Assembly (NCBI RefSeq): GCF_020099395.1 | Contig: NZ_CP083590.1 | Span: 1,550,001 to 1,614,000, forward strand | Length of the DNA stretch: 64,000 nucleotides | Source of the DNA: Streptomyces mobaraensis | Lineage (GTDB): Bacteria > Actinomycetota > Actinomycetes > Streptomycetales > Streptomycetaceae | Direction of reading: 5' to 3' | Shown here: in pieces, positions 1 through 9,069 of the stretch | How the letters are laid out: each line of letters starts with the position of its first letter | Numbering within the stretch: the stretch's first letter is position 1 | Position numbers and translations under genes: made by a program | Notes under the pieces: model-generated | What the model was told of the DNA's origin: nothing | The model's input: the letters and a program-made list of their open reading frames with translations, nothing else | Databases searched by the model: none

Positions 1-717
1 CAGGTGCAGGACGTGGACGCGGGTGCCGTGCCGGCGGGCGACGGCGACGAGCCGTTCGACCGCCGCGTTCTCGGCGTCGCGCGGGCGGGAGGCGAGGAAA
101 CCGGCGTAGCGGGGCCCGTCCGGGCCGGGCGCGCCGGCCAGCCGCTCCGGGTCCTCGGCGTGCACGATCAGCAGCCCGTCGAAGGCGGCGAGCTCGGTGG
201 CGGCCGCCTCCAGGGCGGCGGCGTCCAGGGGCGGGAACTCGTCCACGCCGGACGGCGAGAGGAACGCCTTGAAGCCGAGCACGCCGGCGTCGTGCAGCGG
301 GCGCAGGTCGGCCCGGTTGTCCGGCACCGCGCCGCCCCAGAAGCCGACGTCGACGTGGACGGCGGGCCGGGCCGTGTCCCGCTTGATCCGGAGGTGGTCG
401 ACGGTGGTGGTGGGCGGGACGCTGTTGAGCGGCATGTCGACGAGGGTGGTGATACCGCCGGCCGCGGCGGCGCGGGTGGCGGTGGCGAAGCCCTCCCACT
501 CCGTACGGCCCGGGTCATTGACGTGCACATGAGTATCGACCAGCCCGGGCAGGAGGACGTCGTCCCCGAGATCCTCGACCGGAACGCCCGGGGCGACCGG
601 GGCGGCATGATCGCCGACCTCGGCGATCCGGCCGTCCTCGACGGTGACAGAGGCGGGGCGGGTGCCGTCGGGCGTCACCACGCGCCGGGAACGCAGGACG
701 AGCTGCCGGTCGGACAC
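1..717 (-). CDS. allB: Allantoinase, 5' part (cut by left window edge)
   Basis: Hydrolyses the allantoin ring to allantoate in the cytoplasm, the first step of allantoin use. The visible 239 residues are the N-terminal part of an amidohydrolase of the allantoinase/dihydroorotase type: the metal motif is [10 protein letters not shown], the carbamylated-lysine segment reads [10 protein letters not shown], and HAEDPERL follows. The C-terminal third lies beyond position 1. I chose the GTG at 717 because a GGGGGG stretch sits 5 bases upstream and the protein then begins [10 protein letters not shown], as expected for this family. It is divergent from the IclR regulator at 932, with a palindromic operator between them. 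This allB/regulator/malate synthase arrangement matches the allantoin locus I recall from S. coelicolor. Confidence 0.93.
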   Translation of the reverse strand, partial: MSDRQLVLRSRRVVTPDGTRPASVTVEDGRIAEVGDHAAPVAPGVPVEDLGDDVLLPGLVDTHVHVNDPGRTEWEGFATATRAAAAGGITTLVDMPLNSVPPTTTVDHLRIKRDTARPAVHVDVGFWGGAVPDNRADLRPLHDAGVLGFKAFLSPSGVDEFPPLDAAALEAAATELAAFDGLLIVHAEDPERLAGAPGPDGPRYAGFLASRPRDAENAAVERLVAVARRHGTRVHVLHL

Positions 718-745
718 GACGCCCCCCGAGGGTCAACAGGCGGAT

Positions 746-762
746 TTCAACGTTCTGTTGAA
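746..762. promoter_or_regulatory. Palindromic operator upstream of allB
   Basis: A perfect inverted repeat with arms TTCAAC and GTTGAA around five bases lies 29-45 bases before the allB start. A site with the same half-sites (TCAAC, five bases, GTTGA) stands before the urate operon at 15678-15692. The adjacent IclR-type regulator is the likely ligand; this is inferred from position and repetition, not shown. Confidence 0.6.
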
Positions 763-931
763 CAGCACTGGCCCGCAGTTTTCATCGCTGTCGGAGTCCC
801 GTCAACCCCTCCGCCCCCACCAGGGCGTTTCCGTCCACCGGGATCGCACTTCCACGCCACAGAACCGAGGGTGAGCCACCGGCCACGGCCCGGTAGGCTG
901 CTCCCACCCCACCCCGGAAGGACCGCGACCA

Positions 932-1714
932 GTGCCCTCGTCCGAGCCCAGAACCCCGTCAGCCACCGGGGGCGTGCAGTCCCTCGAGCGCGCCTTCGTC
1001 CTGCTGGAGCGCATGGCCGACGCCGGCGGTGAGGTCGGGCTGAGCGAACTGGCCACGGCCAGCGGCCTGCCGCTGCCCACCATCCACCGGCTGATGCGCA
1101 CCCTCGTCGCCACCGGCTACGTCCGCCAGCAGCCCAACCGCCGCTACGCCCTCGGCCCGCGCCTGATCCGCCTCGGCGAGAGCTCCGCCCGCCTGCTCGG
1201 CACCTGGGCCCGGCCGCACCTGACCCGCTTGGTCGACGAGACCGGCGAGACCGCCAACATGGCCCTGCTCGACGGCGACGAGGTCGTCTACGTCGCCCAG
1301 GTGCCCTCGCGCCACTCGGTCCGCATGTTCACCGAGGTCGGCCGGCGCGTCCTCCCGCACACCACCGGCGTCGGCAAGGCCCTCCTCGCCCAGGCCCCCG
1401 ACGACGAGGTCCGCGCGATCCTCGGCCGCACGGGCATGCCCGCCGCCACCGAGAAGACCATCACGTCACCGGACGTCTTCGTCGACGCCCTGGCCCGCGT
1501 GCGGGACTCCGGCTTCGCGGTCGACGACAACGAACAGGAGATCGGCGTCCGCTGCCTGGCCGTCCCGGTCCCCGACTCCCCCACGGCCGCGGCCATCTCC
1601 ATCTCGGGCCCGGCGGGCCGCGTCACGGAGGAGGCGACGGAACGCATCGTCCCCCTCCTGAAGCAGGCCGCGGCGGAGCTCGCGGCGACCCTGGCCAACA
1701 CGACGCCGGCCTGA
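932..1714 (+). CDS. allR: IclR-family repressor of allantoin/glyoxylate genes (AllR-like)
   Basis: 260-residue IclR-type regulator. Residues ~15-75 form the N-terminal winged helix-turn-helix (LSELATASGLPLPTIHRLM), followed by the C-terminal effector domain with typical IclR segments (HTTGVGKALLA, VDDNEQEIGVRCLAVPV). The GTG at 932 has GGAAGGA 9 bases upstream; a weak -10-like TAGGCT lies at 894-899. It is divergent from allB and upstream of malate synthase. In S. coelicolor the IclR protein AllR represses allantoin and glyoxylate genes, and synteny makes this the probable orthologue. Palindromes at allB, aceB, the urate operon and hyi in this window are candidate targets. The effector would be allantoin or a derivative by analogy; nothing in the sequence proves it. 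Confidence 0.85.
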   Translation: MPSSEPRTPSATGGVQSLERAFVLLERMADAGGEVGLSELATASGLPLPTIHRLMRTLVATGYVRQQPNRRYALGPRLIRLGESSARLLGTWARPHLTRLVDETGETANMALLDGDEVVYVAQVPSRHSVRMFTEVGRRVLPHTTGVGKALLAQAPDDEVRAILGRTGMPAATEKTITSPDVFVDALARVRDSGFAVDDNEQEIGVRCLAVPVPDSPTAAAISISGPAGRVTEEATERIVPLLKQAAAELAATLANTTPA

Positions 1715-1744
1715 CGGCCGGGGGGTGTTCCTGGGGACGAGCCC

Positions 1745-1771
1745 CCGGACGGGCTGTTTCAGCCCGTCCGG
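1745..1771. terminator. Terminator hairpin after allR, start of a dispersed element
   Basis: A perfect 12-bp stem (CCGGACGGGCTG pairing with CAGCCCGTCCGG) with a TTT loop lies 31 bases after the allR stop. It is followed by a degenerate copy of the element tail (GCGGCGAAGCCGCG at about 1787-1800). Related copies occur at 5384, 42245, 48848 and 55085. Confidence 0.8.
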
Positions 1772-1871
1772 CGTGTGAGGACCTCGCGGCGAAGCCGCGA
1801 TGCCGGGGTGCGGCCCCTCCCGCGGAAACGGCGCATGAGGGCCCCCTCCGCCGGGCGGGGCCGGGGCACCC

Positions 1872-2186
1872 CTACCCCGCGAAGCGGTCGATCGCCTCGC
1901 GGACCTCGGTCAGGGCCGGGGCCAGGGCGCTCACCGAGCCGACGGCGCCCGCCACGAGCAGCAGGGAGCTGCGCAGGCGCGAGACCTCCGGAGTGCCCGT
2001 GCGGGCCATCGCGTCGAGGGCGGCCAGCTCGTCCTCGGCGGCCTCCCGGTCGGGTAACCGGGCGGGGTGCGCGGCCAGCGCCCTGCGGAGCCGGGAGACC
2101 GCGGCGCCCAGCTCGTCCACCCTTGGGTCCCGCTCGCCGGTACGGCCCGTCGGCCCCTCTTCCACCACCACGGCGCCTTCCGCCAC
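1872..2186 (-). CDS. Small conserved hypothetical protein (DUF5955-like)
   Basis: 104 residues, acidic and helical, mostly leucine/alanine/arginine heptads (for example ELGAAVSRLRRALAAHP) ending in TEVREAIDRFAG; no membrane segment, no catalytic motif. I chose the GTG at 2186 because AGGGGGAG lies 4 bases before it; an upstream GTG at 2204 in the same frame has no ribosome site. It resembles small coiled-coil proteins annotated DUF5955 in Streptomyces, but I cannot confirm the family. It is divergent from the nucleotidyltransferase at 2340 and convergent with allR. Function unknown. Confidence 0.65.
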   Translation of the reverse strand: MAEGAVVVEEGPTGRTGERDPRVDELGAAVSRLRRALAAHPARLPDREAAEDELAALDAMARTGTPEVSRLRSSLLLVAGAVGSVSALAPALTEVREAIDRFAG

Positions 2187-2339
2187 GAATCTCCCCCTGC
2201 CCACGCCACGCGCGATCAGTTAACGCCACTTTCCGCGGGCCGCGCCACACGGAAAGCGAAATTCAGGCCGCGTCTTCCTGAGCGACCGGCGAACTCCCGT
2301 ACGGCGCGCGGGCGGCCGCGAGTGCGCTATGCAAGGGGC

Positions 2340-2954
2340 ATGACGCTGACGAGGGAAGAAGACGCCCCGCCGGTCGCCGGGCTGCTGCTGGCCGCGGGCG
2401 GGGGGCGGCGGCTCGGGGGCCGGCCCAAGGCGCTGCTGGAGCACCGGGGCCGCACCCTGGCCGAGCGCGCGGTCGCGGAGCTCGCGGCGGGCGGCTGCGG
2501 GCCGGTGCACGTCGTCGCGGGCGCCGGGGCGGCGGAGGTGCGGCGGCGGCTCGCGGGGGCGGCGTGCACGGTGGTCGGGAACCCCGACTGGGCGGACGGC
2601 ATGGGCTCCTCGCTGCGGAGCGGTCTGGCGTCGCTCGCCGGGACCCGGGCGTCGGCGGTGCTGGTGATGCTCGTGGACCAGCCGGGGATCGGCGCGGCGG
2701 CGGTGGCCCGGGTGGTGGCGGCGCACCGCGCGGGGGCCGGGCTGGTGGCCGCGTCGTACGCGGGCCGGCGCGGCCACCCGGTCCTCTTCGCCCGCCCGCA
2801 CTGGGCGGGCGTCGCCGCGTCGGCCACGGGCGACCAGGGCGCGCGGGCGTATCTGCGCGCGCACGCGGCGGCGGTGACCGCCGTGACGTGTGACGACGTC
2901 GCCGATCCGGACGACATCGACGTCCCGGCGGACCTCGTCCGGCTCCTCGGGTGA
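2340..2954 (+). CDS. MobA-like nucleotidyltransferase (MocA-type, molybdopterin cytidylyltransferase-like)
   Basis: 204-residue NTP transferase. The nucleotide-binding N-terminus reads GLLLAAGGGRRLGGRPKALL, with the expected Lys, and the core has GNPDWADGMGSSLRSGL and MLVDQPGI, as in MocA/PucB proteins that make molybdopterin cytosine dinucleotide for xanthine dehydrogenase-type enzymes. Placement beside allantoin genes fits a maturation role for a purine-oxidising molybdoenzyme, although no such enzyme is in the window. The ATG at 2340 has AAGGGG only about one base before it, poorly placed as a ribosome site; a leaderless message or a GTG at 2322 are alternatives. Moderately sure of family, less of substrate. 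Confidence 0.8.
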   Translation: MTLTREEDAPPVAGLLLAAGGGRRLGGRPKALLEHRGRTLAERAVAELAAGGCGPVHVVAGAGAAEVRRRLAGAACTVVGNPDWADGMGSSLRSGLASLAGTRASAVLVMLVDQPGIGAAAVARVVAAHRAGAGLVAASYAGRRGHPVLFARPHWAGVAASATGDQGARAYLRAHAAAVTAVTCDDVADPDDIDVPADLVRLLG

Positions 2955-3045
2955 GTCCCCGGGCCTCGCCGGGCGGCCGCCGGGCGGCCGCCGGGCACGC
3001 CCGGGCCCACCCGGCCCTCCCCGGGCCCCGGCCTCAGCCGCCCCC

Positions 3046-3252
3046 GCCCGCCCCCGCCGAGCAGCCCCAGCGCGCTCAGTACGGCGACGGACAGCGTCAT
3101 CCACCCGAGGAACGCCCCGCCGCCGTACAGCACGGCGCCCGCGGCCGGTTCCCCCGTCGCCCGGGACAGTACCCCCGCCACCACGGCCATCAGCAGCGAG
3201 TCATGAACGCCAGGAGCACGAGGAGCACCTGGACGGGAAATGTCGGTCTCAC
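3046..3252 (-). pseudogene. Frameshifted small membrane-protein gene
   Basis: A GTG at 3252 has an excellent ribosome site (GGAAGGGGA, 8 bases away) but opens only 20 codons, VRPTFPVQVLLVLLAFMTRC, before TGA at 3192-3190. The next frame starts at once (TGATG overlap) and encodes two further hydrophobic segments, MAVVAGVLSRATGEP and GAFLGWMTLSVAVLSALGLL. Joined by one frameshift, the pieces make a plausible three-segment membrane protein, so I read it as a broken gene. The alternative is two translationally coupled mini-genes. The 3' end is unclear because the second frame runs on without a stop, antisense to the nucleotidyltransferase. Confidence 0.4.
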
Positions 3253-3587
3253 CGGTCGATCCCCTTCCGCGAATTCCCGCGAAATTCCGCGAAGCGAAGG
3301 CGGTGGTCGACCCGTCGGCAGGCGCGCCTCGGCCCGGCCACCGCTGTGCGATGGTCCGCCGAGGCTCCGCGACGATCGGAGACTCACGTCGAGCTGGTTA
3401 CGGACGGGGCCCGAGCACTGTCCCCCATCGGACACGTCGCCAGTGCTCCGCTCGGCTCCCGGTCGAGCAACCCTCAACGTAGCCAAGGCCGTTCCGTCGC
3501 ACCACCGCCCCTCGGCCGACGGCACTCCGGGCCACCGGCACTCGCCCGCCCGGCGGCCGGAAAGTGCCCTGCCCCCACCCCGCCGCA
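3253..3587. other. Intergenic region without a recognisable gene
   Basis: This stretch separates the broken membrane gene (leftward) from malate synthase (rightward). It must hold the promoter of the leftward gene. Reading frames cross it on both strands, but none has a ribosome site or recognisable protein composition. Confidence 0.5.
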
Positions 3588-3616
3588 TTGAATTTCCGTC
3601 ATGCGGAATCTAACCT
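3588..3616 (+). promoter_or_regulatory. aceB promoter with operator filling the -35/-10 spacer
   Basis: A -35 TTGAAT (3588-3593) and a -10 TAACCT (3611-3616) are exactly 17 bases apart. The spacer holds a 15-bp palindrome, TTCCG, five bases, CGGAA (3594-3608). A repressor bound there would block polymerase. The same half-sites recur twice before hyi (41406-41441), linking malate synthase and the glyoxylate carboligase operon. Confidence 0.75.
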
Positions 3617-3713
3617 CCATAGAGATCGTCACCGTGCGGCACTCCGTGCCGCACCGACCCCGCACCGACCCGCATCTCCCGAGCCCCTGAGCCCCCGAGC
3701 GAGGAGTGAGCCC

Positions 3714-5330
<1,617 letters not shown>

Positions 5331-5383
5331 TCCGCTTCGCGGGGGCCCCGGTCCCGCCCTTTCTCCCCCAGCTACCGCTGGGA

Positions 5384-5425
5384 GGTGCCCCCAGACGGGC
5401 TGAAATCAGCCCGTCTGGGGGCACC
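5384..5425. terminator. Strong terminator, part of the dispersed intergenic element
   Basis: A perfect 20-bp inverted repeat: the left arm 5384-5403 begins GGTGCCCCCAGACGGG, the right arm is 5406-5425, and the apex is TGAAATCA. The element tail TTTGAGGACGAGCGGCG and a second small stem (GGGTCTGGGGGCGCAGCCCC region) continue to about 5495. Positioned to end aceB transcription. Confidence 0.85.
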
Positions 5426-5679
5426 CCCTCTGGGGGAGTTTGAGGACGAGCGGCGAAGCCGCGACAAGGGGGGTCTGGGGGCGCAGCCCCCAGAAATCGG
5501 CGAATCCCGGATCTCGTCTTGGGGACTTCTGAGGGTAGGGCCTGGTCAGAGCATGCGGAAGCCCCGATCTGGCGCGGGGAGCACCAGACCGAGGCCACCC
5601 GTCAGCGAGGGCGCGCCGCTTCGCTCGTGCACTTGGTGCAGACGTACCGGGAGCGGAGCACGAGCCGCTGACCAGCTAG

Positions 5680-5847
5680 CTACTTCTCTTTGGGCTTGGA
5701 GAGCTCAGTAAGCCACGTGGGCTGCCTGCGCGGCGCCCGTGCGCGCTCCGACTCCTGCCGGTTGCACTCCGGGCATGCGAACTTCAATTGCTGACCGTCG
5801 CCCACTTCTTCGCTGATGTACCCCGTGTTGTTGCACTTGGCGCACAT
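5680..5847 (-). CDS. Small zinc-ribbon protein
   Basis: 55 residues with a four-cysteine knuckle pair: MCAKCNNTGYISEEVG near the start and FACPECN about 20 residues later, then a basic tail ending ELSKPKEK. This is the layout of a rubredoxin-like or treble-clef zinc ribbon. The ATG at 5847 has AGGGAG 7 bases upstream, and the preceding gene stops 11 bases before it, so the two are probably co-translated. Last of five tiny leftward genes that resemble accessory genes of actinomycete integrative elements. Function unknown; DNA or protein binding is only a guess. Confidence 0.7.
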   Translation of the reverse strand: MCAKCNNTGYISEEVGDGQQLKFACPECNRQESERARAPRRQPTWLTELSKPKEK

Positions 5848-5858
5848 GTGATCACTCC

Positions 5859-5969
5859 CTACTGGTTGACCTGTCCGCTTCCGCCACAGGTCTCGCAGGC
5901 GCTCTGCAACCCGGTGTCGGGGTCGCGCACGAACCCCGTCCCGTAGCAGGTCTGGCACGTGGTTCCCAT
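5859..5969 (-). CDS. 36-residue DnaJ-type zinc-finger peptide
   Basis: A very short gene with an ideal ribosome site (AAGGAGG, 7 bases before ATG 5969). The protein has two CxxCxGxG-like units, CQTCYGTGFV and CETCGGSGQV, the pattern of the DnaJ cysteine-rich zinc finger, and ends VNQ. Zinc binding is very likely. It is followed 11 bases later by the zinc-ribbon gene at 5847. The same frame stays open upstream to an ATG about 20 codons earlier, but that one lacks a ribosome site. Role unknown. Confidence 0.65.
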   Translation of the reverse strand: MGTTCQTCYGTGFVRDPDTGLQSACETCGGSGQVNQ

Positions 5970-6099
5970 GGTCTGCCTCCTTAGTTGTACCCCATAGGGG
6001 TGGTGCACCCGCCCGGCGGGCCGGACCATGAGCGCTGCCGGGGCGGGCGGTCGGCCTGCCTCGCCGCTAGGGACGGGCGTCCAGCGGAGAGGCAGGGGG

Positions 6100-6243
6100 C
6101 TAGTGGGTGCCGTGCACCGCGAGCCACACGACGAGGGCCGTGGCCGCTCCGAGGACGGCCAGGAACAACAGCCCCTCAGCGTGGCCGCCCCAGTCGCTCC
6201 GCAAGCCGTCAGAAGGCCCCCTGTGGCGTCGGCGGGGGCTCAT
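6100..6243 (-). CDS. 47-residue single-pass membrane peptide
   Basis: Starts at ATG 6243, overlapping the previous stop in an ATGA arrangement, so translation is probably coupled. The first 24 residues are basic and polar (MSPRRRHRGPSDGLR), then one membrane segment (GLLFLAVLGAATALVVWLAV) and a short HGTH end. No known family. Third gene of the small-gene cluster. Confidence 0.6.
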   Translation of the reverse strand: MSPRRRHRGPSDGLRSDWGGHAEGLLFLAVLGAATALVVWLAVHGTH

Positions 6244-6416
6244 TGCCGCGCTCCGCGCGTCTCGCGTAGATGCTCGTCGTACTGCATGGCGAACTCCCGA
6301 TGGATGCAGCCCAGTTCGGCCACTCGTGCGCGGTCTTTGGCCGCTCGTGCCTCGCGCAGGTCGGCCAGGTGCCGGGTGAACAGGGCCGTCCACCACTCGC
6401 ATGCGGCACGGCGCAC
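6240..6416 (-). CDS. Small helical protein, paralogue of the upstream gene
   Basis: 58 residues, GTG start at 6416, three bases after the previous stop and in the same frame. The sequence (ACEWWTALFTRHLADLREAR, then HREFAMQYDEHLRETR) has the same W-W, charged-helix and D-x-H-L-R layout as the gene at 6420-6599, suggesting tandem duplication, but it lacks the second cysteine of the CxxC pair. The GTG has only a weak ribosome site, so reinitiation after the upstream stop is likely. Function unknown. Confidence 0.6.
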   Translation of the reverse strand: MRRAACEWWTALFTRHLADLREARAAKDRARVAELGCIHREFAMQYDEHLRETRGARQ

Positions 6417-6419
6417 GTT

Positions 6420-6599
6420 TCATCGGCTGTACCGCCCGTGGGGCATCCGGAGGTGGTCCTCCCTGCTGTCCCGGTAGTTCGCCAACTCCGCGTTGAGGCG
6501 CGCCCGTTCCCATCTGTCCAGGGCATCGTGCACCCGCTTTTCCGCCTTGGCGATCATCTCATCCCACCAGGCGCACGACTCGCAGGACTTGCTGCTCAT
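6420..6599 (-). CDS. Small helical CxxC protein
   Basis: 59 residues starting MSSKSCESCAWWDEMIAKAE, then a charged helix and DSREDHLRMPHGRYSR. GGGAGG sits 4 bases before ATG 6599, and the ATG overlaps the TGA of a short upstream frame (ATGA). One CxxC pair is present. It reads like cargo genes of pSAM2-like integrative elements, but I recognise no named family. Third codon positions are less GC-biased than in neighbouring metabolic genes. Confidence 0.65.
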   Translation of the reverse strand: MSSKSCESCAWWDEMIAKAEKRVHDALDRWERARLNAELANYRDSREDHLRMPHGRYSR

Positions 6600-6646
6600 C
6601 GCCCCTCCCGGTTGAGCTGAATCACCCGGGCGCGCAGCCGGTCCAT
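6596..6646 (-). CDS. Possible 16-codon gene or gene remnant
   Basis: A short frame, MDRLRARVIQLNREGR, whose TGA overlaps the next ATG. Codons upstream in the same frame also look protein-like (TWHPAKYRRADA) but reach a TGA without a start codon, while a good AGGAGG lies just beyond at about 6704-6709. This suggests a 5' frameshifted gene. Weak call. Confidence 0.25.
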   Translation of the reverse strand: MDRLRARVIQLNREGR

Positions 6647-6955
6647 GGCGTCGGCCCGGCGATACTTCGCCGGGTGCCATGTGCGTCCGCCCTCTGCGCC
6701 TCAATGACCTCCTAAACCCGTACATAGCGGACCCCCCGCGAGGGACCGTCGAAGACAGTCCCCGACAGGGGGTCGGTCGGCGCCTCGGGGGCGGTGCTGG
6801 CGGGAGGGGTCATATTCTCTGTAGGGACCAGCGAATTCCTGTCGGTACCCTTGACCTGCACCTTTGCCACCACGGGCGATCATCTCCAGACGTACCACTC
6901 TGGAGATCCGGGAAAGGGGTGGGTCTGGGGCACCCCACCCCACCGAGACCGCCGC
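6647..6955. other. Intergenic region between small-gene cluster and ABC exporter
   Basis: No gene is supported. The AGGAGG near 6704-6709 would serve the leftward cluster, so its promoter should lie here. A repeated motif CTGGAGAT/ATCTCCAG occurs around 6890-6906 (TCTCCAGACGTACCACTCTGGAGA), a 9-bp inverted repeat that could be an operator. Confidence 0.4.
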
Positions 6956-6986
6956 TTTACCTCGACAAAGGTTGAGGTCCTACCGT
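6956..6986 (+). promoter_or_regulatory. MerR-type promoter (19-bp spacer) of the ABC exporter
   Basis: A -35 TTTACC (6956-6961) and a -10 TACCGT (6981-6986) are 19 bases apart, the over-long spacer used by MerR-family activators. Inside lies an inverted repeat, ACCTCGAC (6959-6966) and GTTGAGGT (6971-6978), one mismatch. The start codon at 6994 lies 7 bases after the -10, where transcription should begin, so the mRNA is probably leaderless. No MerR gene is in the window. Confidence 0.7.
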
Positions 6987-6993
6987 TCCTCTC

Positions 6994-8937
6994 ATGAGCA
7001 TGGAAACCACCGCCTGGATGCAGCTGCACGGCCTGATCAACGCGCAGCGCAACCAGCGTCCCTTCGCCCGCGCCACCCTGCGCCGCATCGGCGCCTTCGC
7101 CCGCCCGCACCGCCGGCACATCATCCGTTTCGTCCTGCTCAGCATCGCGGGCGCGCTGCTCGCCGTGGCGACGCCGGTGCTCGCCGGGCGGGTCGTGAAC
7201 GCGATCGTGCGCGGCGACGACCCGGGCACGGTCGTCCGGCTCGCCCTGCTGATCGCCGCCATCGCCCTGGGCGAGGCGGCGCTCGGCCTGCTCAACCGCT
7301 GGCTGTCGGCGACCCTCGGCGAGGGGCTGATCCTCGATCTGCGGACGGCGGTCTTCGACCACGTCCAGCGGATGCCGGTGGCGTTCTTCACCCGCACCCG
7401 CACGGGCGCGCTGGTCAGCCGGCTGAACAACGACGTGATCGGCGCGCAGCGGGCGTTCAGCAACTCGCTGTCGGGGGTCGTCGGCAACCTGGTGACGCTG
7501 CTGCTCACCCTCGCCGTGATGCTGACGCTGTCGTGGCGGATCACCCTGCTGGCGCTGGTGCTGCTGCCGGTGTTCGTGATCCCCGCGCGCCGGGTGGGCG
7601 CCCGGATGGCGCGGCTCCAGCGGGAGGCCGCCGACCTCAACGCCGCGATGGGCACCCGGATGACCGAGCGGTTCTCGGCACCGGGCGCCACGCTGGTGAA
7701 GCTGTTCGGGCGGCCGGACGACGAGTCGGCGGAGTTCGCCGCCCGGGCGCGCCGGGTGCGGGACATCGGGGTGCGGACGGCGATGGCCCAGTCGGCGTTC
7801 ATCACCGCCCTCACCCTCGTCTCGGCCCTCGCCCTGGCCCTGGTGTACGGGCTGGGCGGCTGGTTCGCGCTGCGCGGCTCCCTCGAACCGGGCGCCATCG
7901 TCTCCCTCGCGCTGCTGCTCACCCGGCTGTACGCGCCGCTGACCGCGCTGGCCGGCGCCCGCGTCGAGATCATGAGCGCCCTCGTCTCCTTCGAGCGGGT
8001 TTTCGAGGTGCTGGACCTCAAGCCGCTGATCGCGGAGCGGCCGGACGCCCGGCCGGTGCCGGACGGGCCGGTCTCGGTCGAGTTCGACGACGTCCGCTTC
8101 GGCTACCCGTCGGCCGACAAGGTCTCCCTCGCCTCCCTGGAGGAGGTCGCCGCCCTCGACACGCGCGGCGGCACCGAAGTGCTGCACGGCGTCTCGTTCC
8201 GCGCCGAGCCCGGCCAGACGATCGCCCTCGTCGGCTCGTCCGGCGCCGGCAAGTCCACCATCGCGCAGCTGCTGCCCCGGCTGTACGACGCGGACGCGGG
8301 CAGCGTGCGCCTCGGCGGCGTCGACGTCCGCGACCTGACGGCCGCCTCGCTGCGGGCCACGCTCGGCATGGTCACCCAGGACGGCCACCTCTTCCACGAC
8401 ACCGTCCGCGCCAACCTCGCCCTCGCCCGGCCCGGCGCGACGGACGACGAGCTGTGGGACGCGCTGCGCCGGGCCCGCCTCGACGACCTGGTGCGCGCGC
8501 TGCCGGACGGGCTCGACACGGTCGTCGGCGAACGCGGCTACCGGCTCTCCGGCGGCGAGCGGCAGCGGATGACGATCGCCCGGCTGCTGCTGGCCCGCCA
8601 GCGCGTCGTCATCCTGGACGAGGCCACCGCCCACCTCGACAACACCTCCGAGGCCGCCGTGCAGGAGGCCCTGGCGGAGGCGCTGGAGGGCCGGACGGCC
8701 GTGGTGATCGCCCACCGGCTGTCCACGGTCCGGGCCGCCGACCAGATCCTCGTCGTCGAGGCCGGCCGGATCGTCGAACGCGGCACGCACGACGAACTCC
8801 TCGCGCTGGACGGGCGCTACGCGGAGCTGTACCGCACGCAGTTCGCGGGGGCGGAGGGCGCGGTGGGCGCGGAGAGCGCCGAAGGCGCGGTGGGCGACGA
8901 GCGGGAGCTGCCCACGCCGGAGGTCGCGGGGGCGTGA
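6994..8937 (+). CDS. ABC exporter, fused permease and ATPase (MsbA/LmrA-like)
   Basis: 647 residues. The N-terminal half has about six membrane segments (for example FVLLSIAGALLAVATPVLAG); the C-terminal half is an ATPase with Walker A GSSGAGKST, signature LSGGERQRM, Walker B RVVILDEATAHLD and H-loop AHRLSTV. Functions as a homodimer in the membrane exporting a hydrophobic compound, substrate unknown. A serine/leucine-rich insert (VSLASLEEVAALDTRGG) interrupts the start of the ATPase domain. There is no ribosome site at ATG 6994, consistent with a leaderless message from the MerR-type promoter. The acidic, repeat-like C-terminus (GAEGAVGAESAEGAVG) is not typical. Monocistronic. Confidence 0.9.
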   Translation: MSMETTAWMQLHGLINAQRNQRPFARATLRRIGAFARPHRRHIIRFVLLSIAGALLAVATPVLAGRVVNAIVRGDDPGTVVRLALLIAAIALGEAALGLLNRWLSATLGEGLILDLRTAVFDHVQRMPVAFFTRTRTGALVSRLNNDVIGAQRAFSNSLSGVVGNLVTLLLTLAVMLTLSWRITLLALVLLPVFVIPARRVGARMARLQREAADLNAAMGTRMTERFSAPGATLVKLFGRPDDESAEFAARARRVRDIGVRTAMAQSAFITALTLVSALALALVYGLGGWFALRGSLEPGAIVSLALLLTRLYAPLTALAGARVEIMSALVSFERVFEVLDLKPLIAERPDARPVPDGPVSVEFDDVRFGYPSADKVSLASLEEVAALDTRGGTEVLHGVSFRAEPGQTIALVGSSGAGKSTIAQLLPRLYDADAGSVRLGGVDVRDLTAASLRATLGMVTQDGHLFHDTVRANLALARPGATDDELWDALRRARLDDLVRALPDGLDTVVGERGYRLSGGERQRMTIARLLLARQRVVILDEATAHLDNTSEAAVQEALAEALEGRTAVVIAHRLSTVRAADQILVVEAGRIVERGTHDELLALDGRYAELYRTQFAGAEGAVGAESAEGAVGDERELPTPEVAGA

Positions 8938-9069
8938 CGGGCGCGGGGGCGTGACAGGCGCGGGGGCGTGACGGGCACGGGGGAGTCCCCGGGCCTTGGA
9001 CGTTCCCGGGCCTTGGGTGTGACCGGGCCTTGGGCGTCCCCGCGCCTCGGGCGTCCCCGCATCTGGAGG
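8934..9069. repeat. Eight degenerate tandem copies of a 17-bp unit
   Basis: Units start at 8934, 8951, 8968, 8985, 9002, 9019, 9036 and 9053, each beginning GT. The first three follow GTGACGGGCGCGGGGGC, the later ones GTCCCCGGGCCTTGGGC. The array begins over the stop codon of the ABC exporter and fills most of the space before the convergent carrier gene. From 9070 to 9185 nothing is recognisable. Confidence 0.75.

Noticed and set aside
2327..3190. 287-codon minus-strand membrane protein
   Set aside because: Only the first ~48 codons look like protein; the rest is antisense to the nucleotidyltransferase. Treated as part of a frameshifted small gene.
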